NCBI GenBank assembly: GCA_036768485.1
Contig: JAVLUZ010000143.1
Coordinates: 2,661,633 to 2,725,632, forward strand
From: Mermis nigrescens
Lineage: Eukaryota > Nematoda > Enoplea > Mermithida > Mermithidae
Length of the DNA: 64,000 bases
Reading direction: 5' to 3'
Position numbers and translations under genes: made by a program. The notes under the pieces were generated by a model. That model was not told the origin of the DNA. It ran no database searches and saw only the letters and a list, made by a program, of their open reading frames with translations. Shown in pieces: positions 52,080 to 62,999 of this stretch. Numbering within the stretch: position 1 is the first letter of the stretch; each line of letters starts with the position of its first letter.

Positions 52080-52433
52080 AAAAAACCTAAGGGGGACCAA
52101 AGGATGAATTAAATAAGGAATAGGAGCGAGCAATACAGCTGCGCACTTTGCAAATCTGGCTGCCCATATACCTTAAATATGGTGAGAATCCAAGGACACC
52201 CTCTCCTCAACGGCTGTGAGTCTGGGGTGGCGCGTTCAAGCGCATCACTCCCAGCGGAATCGGGCACAGCCCCGGAAAATCTTCTAAAACGAGCGCATCT
52301 TAAAGTCGAATCGTAAGGAAATTTTCACTAAATCAGCTGAATTTTCGTTCTGAAATCAGTCTAATAGTCAAAGTTCATCATCAAAATTCATTATCATCGA
52401 CAAAAATGTTTGTCATTTTCACTTTTCGCTCAG
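52080..52433 (+). repeat. Family R9 repeat, copy A
   Basis: AAGGGGGACCAAAGGATGAAT start, GGTGAGAATCCAAGG, CTGGGGTGGCGCGTTCAAGC and TCAAAGTTCATCATC. It is a direct repeat of copy B, with which it is nearly adjacent. Confidence 0.75.
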
Positions 52434-52467
52434 ACAGGCCTGTATCCAGGATTTTTTCGGGGGGAGG

Positions 52468-53124
52468 CATACCTGGGCAATGGATTTTGGTTCTGAAGGT
52501 GCCGGGGTCCCTTTTGTTGAGGTTGGTTGGTTGGTTGTTTGTTTGGTTGGTTGGTAGGTTGGTTCGCCGGTTAGTTGGTTGGTTGGTTGGCTAGTTGATT
52601 GGTTGGTTGGCTAGTTGGTTGGTTGTTTAGCTGGTTGGTTGGTTGTTCAATTGGCTAGTTAATTGGTTGGTTGGCTAGTTGATTGCTTGAGCGGTTGGCT
52701 AGTTGGTTGGTTGGTTGGTTGGTTGGTTGGTTGGTTGGTTGGTTGGTTGGTTGGTTGGTTGGTTGGTTGGTTGGTTGGTTGGTTGGTTGGTTGTTCGTTG
52801 GTTGTTTGGCCAGTTGGTTAGTTTGGTTGGGTAGGTGGTTGGTAGGTTGTTTGGTTGGCTAAATGGCTGTTTAGTTGGCCGGTTAATTGGTTGGTTAGTT
52901 GTTTGGCCGGTTGGTTGGTCGGCTAGTTGGCTGGTTGTTGGCTGGTTAGTTGATTGGTTGGTTGATTGTATCATTTTCTAACTTTTTATTTTTGGGTCAA
53001 AAAAGTCTAACCCCTCAATCTAAAATTGTTTTTTCTGGCGCCACCTCAGCTGGGGTTCTGAAGGTACCGAAGTGCTTTCTGGCGCCACCCGGTGGCGCAG
53101 GTGGCGCGGCATGACCCACCTATG
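52468..53124 (+). mobile_element. hAT-like element H2 with internal GGTT minisatellite, copy 2
   Basis: 657 bp, reverse orientation of 24076-24668. CATACCTGGGCAATGGATTT start and GACCCACCTATG end, with GAAGGTGCCGGGGTCC and GGTTCTGAAGGTACCG flanking the array. Flanks GGGGGAGG and GGGGAGGG agree at six of eight positions. Confidence 0.9.
52515..52975 (+). repeat. GGTT-type minisatellite inside element H2
   Basis: Includes a pure TTGG run of about 100 bases (52698-52792) within irregular GGTTGGTTGGCTAG units. The peptide of repeating NQPT on the opposite strand is an artefact of this array. Confidence 0.92.
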
Positions 53125-53845
53125 GGGGAGGGTAGATGAGGCACGACCAAAATTTTTTTGAACATAAGGGGGACCAAGAGATAAATTTCGGCATGCAAAT
53201 TTCGCTACCCGAATGTCTTACATACGGTGAGAATCCAGTGGAAACCATCTCTTTTAGGGTCGAGGGGATCTGGGGTGGCGCGCTCAAGCGCCAACTTCCC
53301 CAGCGAGGTCCAGGCAGAGCCCGGAAAATTTAGCGAAAAGAGCACTGCAATTTTGAATCGTAGCGTTAAAATTTTTACAAAATCAGCCTGATCACGGCTC
53401 TGAATTCACCCTGATAATGGTCGAAGTTCATCAGCAAATTCAGTATCATCACCCAAAAACATTATTGTCATCCTTACTTCTAGAGCAAATCTCATTTTCT
53501 GCATAAAACCTGTAGAGAACAGGCGATATAGATGCTAAATACACTTTATATTGTATAAAGCCTGAAAACCGTGCGCTAGGGACTAAATAGATTCTAATTA
53601 TTATTATGAAATTCGACGCGCGGAAATTTTTTGCGATTTCTGCTAAAGAAGCAAGGGGGAAGCAGGCCCTTATCCAGGTGGGATGGGGGGCATATACCCC
53701 CCAAAAACTGAATATGGGAATAATTTTTTCCTTTACTCCCCCATTGCTTTTTTTAGCAAAAAATCGCGAAAAAATTCGGCGCCTTGCTGCCGAATTTTAA
53801 ATTATCAAGGTCTACGTAGTCCTAAGCGCGAGGTTTAAACACTCA

Positions 53846-54300
53846 ATTTTTTGTCTTGATTGCAAACTCAATGCAAATTTTGCATCCATATCGTCTCTTC
53901 TACACAGGTTTTATGCAGAGAATGAGATTTGTTCAAGAAGCAAAAATGACAAAAAAATTTTTGGCGACGATTATGAATTTGCTGATAAAGTTCGATCATT
54001 TTTAGGGCGAATTTAAGATCGTGATTCGGCTGATTTTGCAATAATTCAACGTTACGATTCAAAATCGAAGTACTCTTATACAAAATTTTCGAGGCTCTGC
54101 CCCGTGCCCTACTGATGGCGCTTGAGCGCGCCAACCCAGACCCCCTAAGCCATGGAAGATATTTTCCATTGGAGCTTCACCGTATTTTAGGTATCCGAGT
54201 AGCAAAATTTCCAAACTAAAATTCATCCTCTGGGCCCCCTTGTTTTAAAAAATTTCAGTCGCACCCAATCCGAAACAAAAGCCTGGATATAGGCCTTCTT
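53846..54300 (-). repeat. Family R9 repeat, copy C, inverted
   Basis: Reverse complement of copy B: ACAGGTTTTATGCAGAGAAT near the left and GCCTGGATATAGGCCTT at the right end. Copies B and C make a large inverted repeat with arms of about 430 bases (not counting element H2) and a spacer of about 330 bases. Confidence 0.75.
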
Positions 54301-54408
54301 AGATTTCATTTGAGGGGCACATGCCATCCTATTCCCCATGGATACGGTCCTGCTAAGATTTCATTTGGGGGCACATGCCAACCTATTCCCCGTGGGATAG
54401 GGGCCTGC
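54301..54408 (+). repeat. 54-bp direct duplication
   Basis: AGATTTCATTTGAGGGGCAC at 54301 recurs as AGATTTCATTTGGGGGCAC at about 54356, with CCTATTCCCC in both. Confidence 0.8.
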
Positions 54409-54785
54409 GCACGGATATTTCCTCTGTGTAAGACTTGTAAAAGCAAGACATTTATAGCAGCGAAATTGGAAAAAACGACAAAAAGTTCAACATTAATGTC
54501 CGTCATGCAGGATAGATAGCTCGCATTGTATCTGATTCGATATTACTTTTTCTGGACATCAAGTACTTTCTTCGTTTAAATGCTCAATATGAGGAGTTTT
54601 AACCGCGCGCTTGAGGCTAAGCCGATTGTACATACCCAGACCCATCCAGGATTGGGTCAATTGGGGGACCTATACAAAGTGGTCCATATCTCGGAAAATT
54701 CACCTTTCAAAAATATTTTCGGCATTGGCGCAGCTGGTTCACATATTCATTAAGATAGCCACAATATAAGTACGTATACAGCAAT

Positions 54786-54856
54786 AAGTATCTGGTAAAA
54801 GCTGCCACGTATCTGGTAAAAGCTGTCACGTCTCTGGTAAAAGCTGCCACGTAACT
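54786..54856 (+). repeat. 21-bp tandem repeat between tRNA-like boxes
   Basis: Three copies of TATCTGGTAAAAGCTGCCACG. A TTGGCGCAGCTGGTT segment (A-box-like, about 54724) precedes them and CTGGTTCGAATTG (B-box-like, about 54856) follows. Confidence 0.75.
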
Positions 54857-54934
54857 GGTTCGAATTGAGTCGAGTCGAAAACAAATGAGGCAGTGCTCGG
54901 ATTGTTTCTGTAGATTCATGTAACTGATGAAAAC

Positions 54935-55043
54935 GTTGTTGCCAGCGTTTAAAATAAGACTAAGTGATGAGATGCAATCTCGCGTCACTCGCTTCGCTCG
55001 CCGCATCTCATTACTCAGGCTTATTTCAAACGCAGGCACCAAC
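54935..55043. mobile_element. 109-bp foldback element
   Basis: GTTGTTGCCAGCGTTTAAAA at the left faces inverted TTTCAAACGCAGGCACCAAC at the right, with AATAAGACTAAGTGATGAGA against TCTCATTACTCAGGCTTATT inside. The centre is CACTCGCTTCGCTCGCC, again holding CGCTTCGC. Confidence 0.8.
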
Positions 55044-55354
55044 ATTGTGGTCAGTCCATGATACTAAGCCTGAGCCTAATTATCATAAGCATAGGCGTAG
55101 CCAGATATTTTCGCCAGAGAGGGAATCCAAAAACTTTTTATCTAAAAACCCATAAAAACGGACGGGGCCGTTAAAAAACCTGTTTTTTGAACTTTCAACA
55201 TCGCCATGCACTATTTAAGCAATGAAAAAATTAATTTTTTTAAATTTTTTTTACGTTTCTGACGGAAAAAATGTTTATAATGCGCGCGAAGCGCTAATTT
55301 TATTGACTTTTTCAGCAATGAAACGATAGAAACTGCCAAAAGATACAAGGAATC

Positions 55355-55367
55355 GGCGCGAAGCGCC
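55355..55367. repeat. Perfect GGCGCGAAGCGCC palindrome
   Basis: Preceded 85 bases earlier by a related GCGCGAAGCGC (about 55284). Confidence 0.8.
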
Positions 55368-55439
55368 GAATTTTTCTATTTTACGTCGCAGAACGACATC
55401 ATGCAACGATATTGCTCAGTTCTTGAACATGTCAAAATT

Positions 55440-56117
55440 TTCCTCAGAAAGGGGGAATTCTTCCCCTTCCCTCCTGGCTACGTCAGTGAGCATAACTTCG
55501 GAGGAATTGTCCGAACAAAAATTCGCATTTCAATACCTACGAATTGAATTATTTCAAAAGTAAGATCAGCGAACAAAAGCCGAATTACCTTACATAAGAA
55601 AGAAGCGATAACATCGTTTTTTATTAAATCTGACAGACAACTAAGAGCAGAATGCAATGAACAATGAATAGAGGTAAAAAACTAACTTTGTTTTTAAACA
55701 ATGAGAAAACAGTGAGAAACAAAGTTGCCGCAACGTTGTTTCGCGCTGGGAATCCTTAACCAAGCAAACAAGATAGAATGAATCCTTTAGAATTTCGATT
55801 AGTAGATTGCTCTACTGCGTCCGCCAGGCCGACGCCCCGCCTTCAGAGTGCCAAGTGCTCTTGCTAAAAACCCCCAATTTTTATCTCATAGCGGCTAAAA
55901 AACGCCTCCAATGCCACTCAGAAAACCTTCAAAATGGGCGAAAACCTCTAACTTGGCTACCCTCGCTAGGTTTGCCAAGTGCTCTTGTCAAAAAAACCAC
56001 AATTTTTACCCCAAACTGCATAAAAAAACCCCAACCAATGGTTAAGCATAGGCGCAAAAAACCTCATTCGCTACAAAATGTCTTCAACGGCTTCAAGAAA
56101 AACCCCAACCTAGCAAC
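55440..56117. other. Gene-free stretch with a repeated TGCCAAGTGCTCTTG block
   Basis: The block occurs at about 55848 and again at about 55973, each followed by CAAAAA/AAACC-rich sequence: a diverged internal duplication of about 125 bases. No gene seen. Confidence 0.4.
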
Positions 56118-57541
56118 CAGTGTTGCCAGGTCGAAATTTTAAAAGGTGCCAACTGTTCCCTTAAAAAGTGCCACTTTTGACCAAAAGACTACCAGAAAAA
56201 TTCCGACTTACAAAGCACATTTTTGACGGTACAGAACTTGTCCAGGTGACTTTCGAGTAGGTTCTCCTAATTGTAGAGCCAGTGTTCACTAAGTTTGAAA
56301 ACAAAACGCAGTGTAAAACAATTAATTCATCACGATAATGACAAATTCACTTGATTAGAGCAAGTACAATAATTTATTAAGCAGATCACCTGATTAAAGC
56401 AAAAACACTTTGAAGTTACTTATTGAGCATGATAATGAACAAAAAGGCACAAGCTTACAGCAAAGACAGTTTAATCCGATTCATCGAGCATGACAATAAG
56501 CAAAATTCGCTCGATTCCCACAGCACAATCTAAAACGAATTTTTGCAATAAAAAACTTGTAATCGGCGGGGCGCAGCCTAAACATCAACATCAAGTAATA
56601 AAATTAAATCTATCCAGCGCCAAGCGCCAGAAAATTTTGGAATTTGAAATTTTACCACTAAAACGCATTTTTGCATCCCAAAAATTGTCCAAATTCGTGC
56701 AATTTTTTATTTCAGTAAAGTTCTTTTGCAATTTGTTGATAAAAAATGCTTTAATCTGCGTGGCGTGGCTTAAACATCAATAACAAACGACATAATTAAA
56801 TCAGTTCGGCGCGAAGCGCCGGAAAATTTTGGAACTTTACCCATCTAGAACGCATTTTTGCATTACAAAAACTTTCCACAATGTGAACTAAGCCCGAATT
56901 CTTTTGCGACATCTCAAAATTTTTGTTTTAAAAAACACCAAAACGTGGAAAAAAACGGTATTGAGTTTCCGGTTTGGTAAATCTTGAAAGAATCCCAGCT
57001 GTGCTTATTTTCTGAATAAACATGGATTTTTTCGAAAATTGGCTTAATTTCTGGCGGTCTTTGTATGAAATTGACAAAGTGCTTCAGTCGAAATTCTTCA
57101 CAAAACGAAAAATCAATGCTGAATTCGTAATCGGCATAAAAATTACCCGGAAATACGATTTTTGGAAAGTTTTTTTTTTGCATTTTTTTACAAAAATGGC
57201 AACAAGTAAGGGGCTTTTCAACCAAAAATTGTGCTCCAAACGGTAATAAGTAACGGATTCGTAATCAAGATGATTAACTAACCCAGAATACCGACTGTAA
57301 ATTTTAAGAATTTCAATGGAATGGAACGGATTAGATGAAGAATGGAATGAACACATATGCAATGCGATGCGCAATGCAACGCACCAGATAGAGGCAAACT
57401 TCTACCTTACTTATCAGAATGCATTGCTGCTAAAAAGTGACAATTGCTCTTAAAAACGTGCCACAAAACAGCACCAGAAACCTGCCGGAGCCAGCGGAAA
57501 AGTGTCAAAATGGCATTAAAAGTGCCAACCTAGCAACCCTG
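56118..57541 (+). mobile_element. Possible hAT-like element, 1.4 kb, carrying satellite monomers
   Basis: Left end CAGTGTTGCCAGGT and right end ACCTAGCAACCCTG are inverted with two mismatches. There is no clear 8-bp duplication and no transposase frame. Between 56560 and 56840 it carries monomers of the 21.4-22.9 kb satellite. Confidence 0.45.
56560..56840 (+). repeat. Satellite monomers related to the 21.4-22.9 kb array
   Basis: CAGCCTAAACATCAACATCAA, AGTAATAAAATTAAATC, then a decayed and a perfect GGCGCGAAGCGCC (56808-56820), as in the array 34 kb away. Confidence 0.8.
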
Positions 57542-57673
57542 CCTAAACCCTGCCTGTCCGTCTTTTAAATGCATACAGTAGTAGAAAATATTCTTAAAAT
57601 TAAACTTCCAGGACTATCCTGACTCTTGATAAGTTAACACTCATGAACATTTCAACGTTGTTCCACGTAAAGG

Positions 57674-57775
57674 ATCAGCAGATCATACATGGGCAGCAAC
57701 CAAATTCATGGGGTTCCGATGGAAGGGTCGCTACAAAAAGCAGCAGAAATTCAATTCTAGGGTCTATTACGCACT
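57674..57775 (+). mobile_element. Worn H1s MITE fragment
   Basis: CATACATGGGCAGCAACC start and AATTCAATTCTAGGGTCTATTAC core; no right end. Confidence 0.5.
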
Positions 57776-58150
57776 TTAAATGTTACCTACATACGTATTC
57801 ATCTACATTTTGAATTATTAATGCATCTAAAGTCTGTATTTTTAAACTAGTGCGTGAAAACGACGAAATGAGACGTTATGGCGACGGCCCCTCCAGCGCC
57901 GGTCGTTTTGGAGACGAAAATTTTGCAGTCTGTTGCTGTATACAGTGGAATCAATAAATAGAAGGGGCTAGACGAGGCACGGCATGAGAATTCCTGAGGT
58001 GAGACAGGGTGGGTGACCCTAAATATGGAGGGTGGGGTAAGAGCTAAAATCAAATATATTATAAACCAGTGGTCTGAAATTTTGAAATTTTGGATTAGTA
58101 CAGATATGTGCTTGGCATGTGATCCCTTTAGCACGGATGCAACCGGATTA
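57776..58150. other. Gene-free stretch, nothing recognised
   Basis: No repeat family of the window matches. Confidence 0.35.
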
Positions 58151-58152
58151 CT

Positions 58153-58221
58153 GCATCTTAGCTCAGTGGTAAAACGTCTGCTTGTCGTCAAAGCAACTCG
58201 GGTTCGATTCCAGCCGATAGC
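58153..58221 (+). tRNA. tRNA-like unit with Pol III A and B boxes (pseudogene or SINE head)
   Basis: TTAGCTCAGTGGTAAAACG fits a D arm/A box and GGGTTCGATTCCAGCC a T arm/B box, at normal tRNA spacing. A five-base-pair stem TGCTT/AAGCA encloses a seven-base loop (GTCGTCA). The acceptor ends pair only at the first two positions, so it is unlikely to be a working tRNA. The ends resemble glycine tRNA. Confidence 0.5.
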
Positions 58222-58239
58222 TTTTTATTTAGCTCACTT

Positions 58240-59900
58240 TTTGTAGTATGTTCCAGCACTGATTAAATGCCTAAATTAAATTTATATGAGCGGTTTAGTG
58301 CATTAAAAATGAAAGAATCCCAGCCATTCGCCCTCACTGAGCTGATCTGCAAATTACTAGTAATTCGTCTTGTTTCGCTTACTGTAGCCATTCAAAAATT
58401 TACTAAAAGCTCTCGAATAAATGAAACGGACTATATTTTCTCGTGTATATCTGGGAAAAAGTAAAAGTCAGAAACGTAAACGTATGTATGTACATACATC
58501 CGCTCCGCACATGCATGCATATATGCTCTTTTATCGCATAAATATGTATTCACACAAAAATTCGTTATTTTTGGAAATGCGTTGAAATGATCCATATATA
58601 CATATATAGAAGTCTTAAACTGTCATCAGACGATAGATAACTCTATTTTTAATCTGGTGCATGAAACGGGTCATTAACTAAATTTACTTGATATTTTTTA
58701 CACACACGTTTTCATGCATGGCGGTCAGATGTGTCATCCGTCAAGCAATAAAAAATGGAGATTACTGTAATAAGGACATTAATCATCCCAGCGACTTCAT
58801 GCTCTAAGCTAAAACAACATGTGTATACATAAGCGCACTTTAATTTAGCGCGTGACAAACAATACGAAAACAGCTGTTTGCCGTTTACAAAACATTAAGC
58901 TACTGTAACTACCGAGTAGTGTTTTACAAGCGTGTTGATGAAATCATCATTTCATCTTAAATACAATATCACAAAAGAGTTCAATGAAAATTCACCATAT
59001 AAGAGATTACTTTAATTTCAGTTTACAATATGAGTATTAAATTTATAATGATTTACACATCACTCGGGGATTTTCTTCATTCGGTATTCCTTTTGGTCCT
59101 GTGCGCCCCGGTCGAATTACTGCTCCCAGGCCCGCCTTGAGGGACGTGCTGAATTAAAAGTTAGCTATTGAGTAAATTTTAAATATTTTGTTAAAGTAGG
59201 GAAGGGCGGCATGCGAAATAAATGACAATTTAACAATTTGTTATGTGAGTGTTCGAATAATTAAGCAAACGTGCTCCAAATTTTTACCCAATCAATAGAA
59301 TAGGAAATGCTTTAGAAGGCGTGGAGTAAATACGATCGAAGATCGTTTATTATTTTTCAATGTATTTTGGATTGTAGTCTGAATATAATTTTTGAAATGA
59401 AATAAGTGCAAAATTTTTCGCGTGTCTCACGGTAAAAATTTTGATGGAGTAATTAATTTCATCTGCAGCAGCAAAATAATCCGGCTAAACTTTACTATAT
59501 AGTGTGAACGAAAACTTGCAGATGTACGTGGAAAGGAACGATATTGATTGAAATGAGGAGGACATTCATAAAGAAGGTGCGGAAAAAAATTTTTATGAAA
59601 AACGGGCCAATATTGGTGAAGATAGAGTTACACAGGATATAGTTACTTTAAAGTGAGGTATTTTTACAGTTTACCAAAAATGTTCGAATTTGGGCTGAAA
59701 ACATATGTATCTGACATTTTCAAGGTCGCTGATTACGAAAAAATAACTTTTATTTTACGGAAAAAAATTTTGTTTGAAAATTTTCAAATTTGGAAAAATA
59801 ATTTTTTGCATGTTCTTTCTGTCTAGATAATGTTAAAATTCAAGTTTCTGCTTAAATGACGTTTAGGCTTAGGCTTAGTTTATCTGAGAAGGTGTTTTCG
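58240..59900. other. Repeat-poor stretch, no gene recognised
   Basis: AT-rich with only short frames. GTGAAACGGACTATA-like sequence near 58419 may be half of an M2 MITE end. Confidence 0.35.
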
Positions 59901-59910
59901 GCTGCTTAGG

Positions 59911-60000
59911 TCGAGGTATAGATGCTTAGGTCAACGTATAGATGCTTAGGTCGATGTATAGATGCTCAGGTCGATGTATAGATGCTTAGGTCGACCTAAG
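59911..60000 (+). repeat. 20-bp tandem repeat
   Basis: Four full copies and one partial copy of TGCTTAGGTCGATGTATAGA; the last ends GGTCGACC. Confidence 0.9.
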
Positions 60001-61115
60001 TTGGGTACATGTTATTCTGCATTCCACTGTTTGAATCTTCAAATGGTTGGAACTTTAAGATGATTTAACTTTAAGATGATGATTCATGTCGAATGTTTAT
60101 TTATAATTGTATTTCATTGTATATTAATGTTTCTTTTCTTATTGTGTTCTTTTTTTGTGCGACGAAAATAAAATACTTGTATTGTATTGTATATATAAGA
60201 CAATCCAAAAATGCTGTTTGAACCGTATTTAAGTAGAAATCTTTAACTGGATGTAAGCAATGCTAAAAATAGTGAAATTAAAAAAAATTTCTTGAAAATT
60301 TGGGCAAAAAATTACAAAAAATTTTTCTTTAATCTTGGTTTCCACGCAGTATAACTTAATTTTTTGTTATCTGCGACCTTGAAAAATGGCAGGAAAATAT
60401 TAATTAGTAAAAATTGGAAAGCTTTGATAAACTGCTAAGATTCCTTAAAATGGCTCAAAATGGTGAATGTCGAAGTATGATGTTTGAAAGTACCGTAACT
60501 CTGTGAGTTTTATATGGATTTGGTTTATTATTTTTTTCCGCGTCTTTTAGTGACACAAAGTATCGTTTTTGAGCAATTGTATGGCAGTTCTGCCGGAATG
60601 GCACAAAATCGGTTCACACCATATTCTTCAAAAACTCCAAATAATCCTTTCATTTCACTTAAAAAATGACCGTCAAAGTCTCATTTTAGGAAATGGATTG
60701 ATGGAGTTTGAATTGTATGTCACACTCTGGGGGTAAAAATTGTTATGGGGTGAAAACTTTTCCGGGCTTGATCATGTCCTGTTCAGACATCTAGAATCCA
60801 TTCTCCAAGAATGCAGTAGACCCCAAAAATTACATTTCAAAATTTTAGGGACTGAATTTTTCGTAAATTTTTATGTCAATAAAAACAGTTAGGGTCTGTC
60901 GTAATTTGGTTGCTGCGCGCGTATGGTCATATTCCTGAAGCAAACAAAATATATTCCAACAGCTGCATGTCAACTGCCACGCTTCTTGTACTTCGGAAAA
61001 AGATTTAAGATTAATTTTGAATCTTACCTTGTTATAACAGTACGACGTAAGCAGCAGTGCTATGGAAAACAGTACAATGGTCGACAATCACATCTGAACG
61101 TGAGGAAGTCTGGAC
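60001..61115. other. Gene-free stretch, nothing recognised
   Basis: AT-rich. A G-rich segment at 60720-60900 is repeat-like (CTCTGGGGGTAAAAAT) but not assigned. Confidence 0.35.
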
Positions 61116-61365
61116 CATAGGTGGGCATGGCACAAACATTCTACAGGGGTGAAGGATTTTTCAAAGGCCATAAAATGGTCTTAAAAATGGTGGTATGGCG
61201 AAAAAACACCATTTTTCAACATTTCTCATCAAGCACTATCCACTGGCATCAAAAAATTGCGAAAAAAACAAAAAAAATTTAAAAAATTGAATTATGGGGG
61301 TTATTTTAATTTCTGGAGGGGGTATTTGGCTTTCTGGGGGATGCATACCCCCACGCCTGCCTGTG
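61116..61365 (+). mobile_element. hAT-like MITE family H1
   Basis: CATAGGTGGGCATGGC start and CACGCCTGCCTGTG end with a complete core. The target duplication is not clear. Confidence 0.86.
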
Positions 61366-61809
61366 CTCGCGTCTGATTGAGACTAAAGCCGTGTGTAATT
61401 TTGTTCTTCCTAATTAATTTAAATTTGTAAAAAAGCTGTTTTTTATTACATGCAATTTGCTAGCTCGTGATTTCGGAAGCGCATCTCAAACTCTCGCTAA
61501 TGAATCATGCGTTTCTAAATTCCCAACATTTCTTATTCTCTCATAACCTTCATGTCATAACGTCAAAATAAAATATTAAGTATTCGAACCAAGTCGAATT
61601 CACAGAAAACCAACCCACGCTTACCTATCTCGTTAGAATCCCGTCAGTAGAGCCAAATACTCAGAATCGCTCATCAATCTCAATGCTACAATATTCTCAT
61701 GATACATTTTAGTTCTCCAGTATGAAAAACTATCCCAATCAAGCTTGTCCCACGCGCATTCTTCGTTTTCGTACGCGTCATCGACTAATATTTATATTCA
61801 CGTTTAACT

Positions 61810-62163
61810 TTATAATTTTAGTCCACGTTGTCGTTCGGGTGCCTGCCCGGTTTCATGTTTTATCCCTTCTCGTAGTAAAATCCCATTGAAACGTATATAA
61901 CCACATACAACCACAACGCATCCTTTACAAATTTTCTGAGCTTTCCGACGAGAGAAATCACAACACACATGGGAAAAAGGAAATTTTGACATGCGTTCTA
62001 AAGATTCAGATGCATTTTTTGACCAATATTTGCAGTTTGCATCCCAAATTCTGATGTGCTTGTACGTTAAAGGCAACGAACTCATGCAATACAGTAATGT
62101 TCTACATAGCGACGTCATACATAGCGAGCATATTGCGCCAATCCCCACTAGAAAGGGATAATA
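61810..62163. other. Overlapping opposed open frames, unrecognised
   Basis: A minus-strand frame of 112 codons (61810-62148) contains HVCCDFSRRKAQKICKGC. A plus-strand frame of 56 codons (61993-62163) starts MRSKDSDAFFDQYLQFASQI. Both are outside known repeats; at most one is likely to be real, and neither is recognised. Confidence 0.25.
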
Positions 62164-62270
62164 TAAGATTTTTTTGAAATCTTTTTTGAGTTAAACCCGT
62201 GAGGATAATGTTTTATTAATGAATGAACATTAGAAATTATTTGGCTTTTTACTTTCTGTCTATTCCATAG

Positions 62271-62316
62271 ACATATACTAAAATTGGAACGATACAGAGA
62301 GATTAGCATGGGCCTG
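62271..62316 (+). pseudogene. U6: U6 snRNA-like sequence, 5' part
   Basis: ACATATACTAAAATTGGAAC, then GATACAGAGAGATTAGCATG, reproduce the U6 region around the ACAGAGA box, with one A missing after it (ACAGAGAGATTAGC for ACAGAGAAGATTAGC). The first 18 or so bases of U6 (the 5' stem-loop) are not recognisable. It breaks off after GCATGGGCCTG. Confidence 0.85.
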
Positions 62317-62952
62317 ATTCATCAGATGTAGGCTTACTGATTACAATATAGGTACAGTAAGACCGTTGCATATTCAATGTTTATGAAACCTAATCGGCAT
62401 ATAAGTACATATCACTCATATTTCCAAAATTTCTGCTCAATGTTCAATTCCGTTGTTTCATGTGATACATGTTTATGCGTTATTCCATAGTTGCAGTAAG
62501 ATTATAGCTGAGCCTGGTGCTCAGCTATAATCTATAAAGCTTAATCGGCGTGTTTCAATCATATTTCTTAGATTTCAAATTCATAGGTCCATTAGCTCAT
62601 TAGATATAATCTTTATGCGTTACAACATGGTTACAGTAAACCCGGCGCACAACCCACATTTGTAAAACCTACACGGCATATATCAATCATATTTGTAAAA
62701 TTTCATTTCAATCGGACCACTGGTTCACGGGATATAAGCTTATGTGTTATAAGGTACGTAAGCCTGTTGTATGTACATATGTACCTACATGTATGTGCAC
62801 AAGAAATATCATATGCTTACTCGACACTTGAGTTGCTTCCATCGCCAAAGCTATTTAGCAGGAATTGAATGGATTTATTGAGCAGAAATGCATCCGAACG
62901 GAGTTGCTTTACACAGAAATGCACCAGAACGGAGTTGCTTAGCAGGACTATG
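62317..62952. repeat. 636-bp insertion splitting U6, with tandem repeats of about 138 bp
   Basis: TTACAGTAAG-type anchors recur at about 62352, 62490 and 62628, each followed by ACCTAATCGGCATATA-like sequence: roughly three diverged copies of a 138-base unit. Near its right end CCGAACGGAGTTGCTT is duplicated (about 62893 and 62927, 33-34 bases apart). Confidence 0.7.
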
Positions 62953-62998
62953 TGCGCAAGGATGACCACGCAAATTCGTGAAGCGTTCCAAATTTTTA
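62953..62998 (+). pseudogene. U6: U6 snRNA-like sequence, 3' part
   Basis: TGCGCAAGGATGACCACGCA, then AATTCGTGAAGCGTTCC and a TTTTT run, match the 3' half of U6 except for one inserted C (GATGACCACGC for GATGACACGC). It picks up where the 5' part stops. Confidence 0.85.
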
Positions 62999-62999
62999 C

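Larger units (their letters stand above)
52434..53520 (+). repeat. Family R9 repeat, copy B, carrying element H2
   Basis: Starts CAGGCCTGTATCCAGGATTT. It is split by 52468-53124 and then continues AAGGGGGACCAAGAGATAAAT through CTGGGGTGGCGCGCTCAAGC to TCTGCATAAAACCTG. Confidence 0.75.

Noticed and set aside
52699..52974. Open frame encoding repeating NQPT
   Set aside because: It is the GGTT minisatellite inside element H2 read on the minus strand.
58013..58246. Opposed open frames over the tRNA-like unit
   Set aside because: They cross the A and B boxes and lack any motif.
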